From Chloroflexota bacterium (GTDB taxonomy: Bacteria; Chloroflexota; Limnocylindria; Limnocylindrales; CSP1-4): a stretch of DNA of 5,551 nt. A program made the position numbers and the translations under genes. Positions 5,224 through 5,551 of the stretch are shown here, piece after piece. Under the pieces are notes generated by a model that was given only the letters and a program-made list of their open reading frames with translations, had not been told where the DNA came from and did no database searches. Every line of letters begins with the position of its first letter. Within the stretch, counting starts at the first letter, position 1. The stretch is from positions 1 through 5,551 of the forward strand of contig JAJYDP010000366.1 of the NCBI GenBank assembly GCA_021777365.1, in the 5' to 3' direction.

Positions 5224-5286
5224 TGGGGAAACCCCATAGCGATCCTTCCCAGAGACCTCGCGCATCGTCCGACGGTCAGCCGTCGG
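5224..5286 (+). terminator. Two perfect hairpins downstream of the secreted-protein gene
   Basis: TGGGG-AAA-CCCCA (5224-5236) and CCGACGG-TCAG-CCGTCGG (5269-5286) lie 62 to 125 bases after the stop at 5161. The second is the stronger stem. Neither is followed by a T-run, so the terminator reading depends on position. The second could equally be an 18-bp protein-binding palindrome. Confidence 0.4.
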
Positions 5287-5400
5287 CGGATCGGTGAACC
5301 TTCCTTTCTGGAGCGGGTGCGATTACCGCGACGACGAGCGCGATCGGCTTCGTCGGGTACCGGGACCGTTTCCGGACCGGACCGACGTGACGCCTGCCGG

Positions 5401-5422
5401 CGTGTAGCCAATCGTGTAGCCA
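5401..5422 (+). repeat. 10-bp direct repeat CGTGTAGCCA, two copies
   Basis: CGTGTAGCCA occurs at 5401-5410 and 5413-5422, separated by two bases, so the period is 12 bp. Short, closely spaced direct repeats 100-150 bp from a recombination core are typical of integrase arm-type binding sites. These lie about 115-130 bp before the tRNA-like segment at the window end. The assignment is inferred. Confidence 0.5.
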
Positions 5423-5521
5423 CGGCGCCAGAAAGTGCCGGGAGTGGGTGGACGAAACAGAACGGTTGAGCCCCGTTCTACGCACGGAATAGACCGGCCT
5501 GGCCCTCGGCGGACGGTTCTG

Positions 5522-5551
5522 TCTTGAATGGGGTTCAAGAGGTCCCGCGTT
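5522..5551 (+). other. Possible attachment-site core: hairpin plus tRNA-like end
   Basis: TCTTGAA-TGGGG-TTCAAGA (5522-5540) is a perfect 7-bp stem. The last 15 bases, AAGAGGTCCCGCGTT (5537-5551), resemble the end of an anticodon stem, a variable loop (AGGTC) and a T-arm starting CGCGTT(C) of a bacterial tRNA. The window stops before this can be tested. If it continues with a T-loop and acceptor stem, this is the 3' part of a tRNA gene regenerated at an integration site. Confidence 0.3.

Larger units (their letters stand above)
5162..5551. other. Gene-free right end of the window
   Basis: No convincing coding region is seen. Several minus-strand frames stay open, but their translations are Arg/Pro/Thr-rich and shadow one another. 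The stretch contains two hairpins (5224-5286), a 10-bp direct repeat (5401-5422), a perfect 7-bp inverted repeat (5522-5540) and a tRNA-like final segment (about 5537-5551). Confidence 0.5.

Noticed and set aside
5276..5485. Minus-strand ORF with WLHDWLHAG repeat
   Set aside because: The peptide repeat is simply the translation of the 10-bp direct repeat at 5401-5422. No ribosome binding site or domain supports it.

Overview
This is a very GC-rich window (45 of 60 bases are G or C at 2401-2460) with frequent GTG starts and stop/start overlaps. The base composition, the actinobacterial look of the Sec signal peptide at 4688 and the transposase remnant suggest an actinomycete. A GC-rich planctomycete or chloroflexote cannot be excluded from 5.5 kb.

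Left part (1-3042): a tightly packed plus-strand cassette. It opens with the C-terminus of a tyrosine recombinase, which overlaps by four bases (GTGA) a stand-alone, minimal DNA polymerase X-type nucleotidyltransferase made of palm and thumb only. An optional 81-codon ORF follows. Its second half is built from a 20-21 bp iteron-like repeat array that ends just before the GTG start of a 658-residue winged-helix/AAA+ ATPase with a long Ala/Arg-rich helical tail. Recombinase, polymerase-like enzyme, iterons and a DNA-binding ATPase together look like the maintenance or replication module of an integrated mobile element. The combination is not one I recognise as a named system.

Middle part (3043-3943): no intact gene. 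It holds GC hairpins after the ATPase gene, a possible frameshifted minus-strand ORF, and the decayed, frameshifted C-terminus of a DDE transposase. This is typical insertion/deletion scar DNA.

Right part (3944-5551): composition drops (30 of 60 bases G or C at 4501-4560). An uncharacterised minus-strand gene of about 122 residues and a plus-strand gene for a small secreted four-cysteine, tryptophan-rich protein diverge from a shared intergenic region. That region contains three perfect palindromes in 42 bp. One of them overlaps an 11-bp inverted repeat whose partner lies just beyond the transposase remnant. The last 390 bp carry two hairpins after the secreted-protein gene, a 10-bp direct repeat resembling integrase arm-type sites, and a final segment resembling the variable loop and T-arm start of a tRNA. 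The right edge may therefore be an attachment site of the element.

The recombinase, polymerase-like and AAA+ assignments rest on readable motifs. The replication-module, attachment-site and operator readings are inference.
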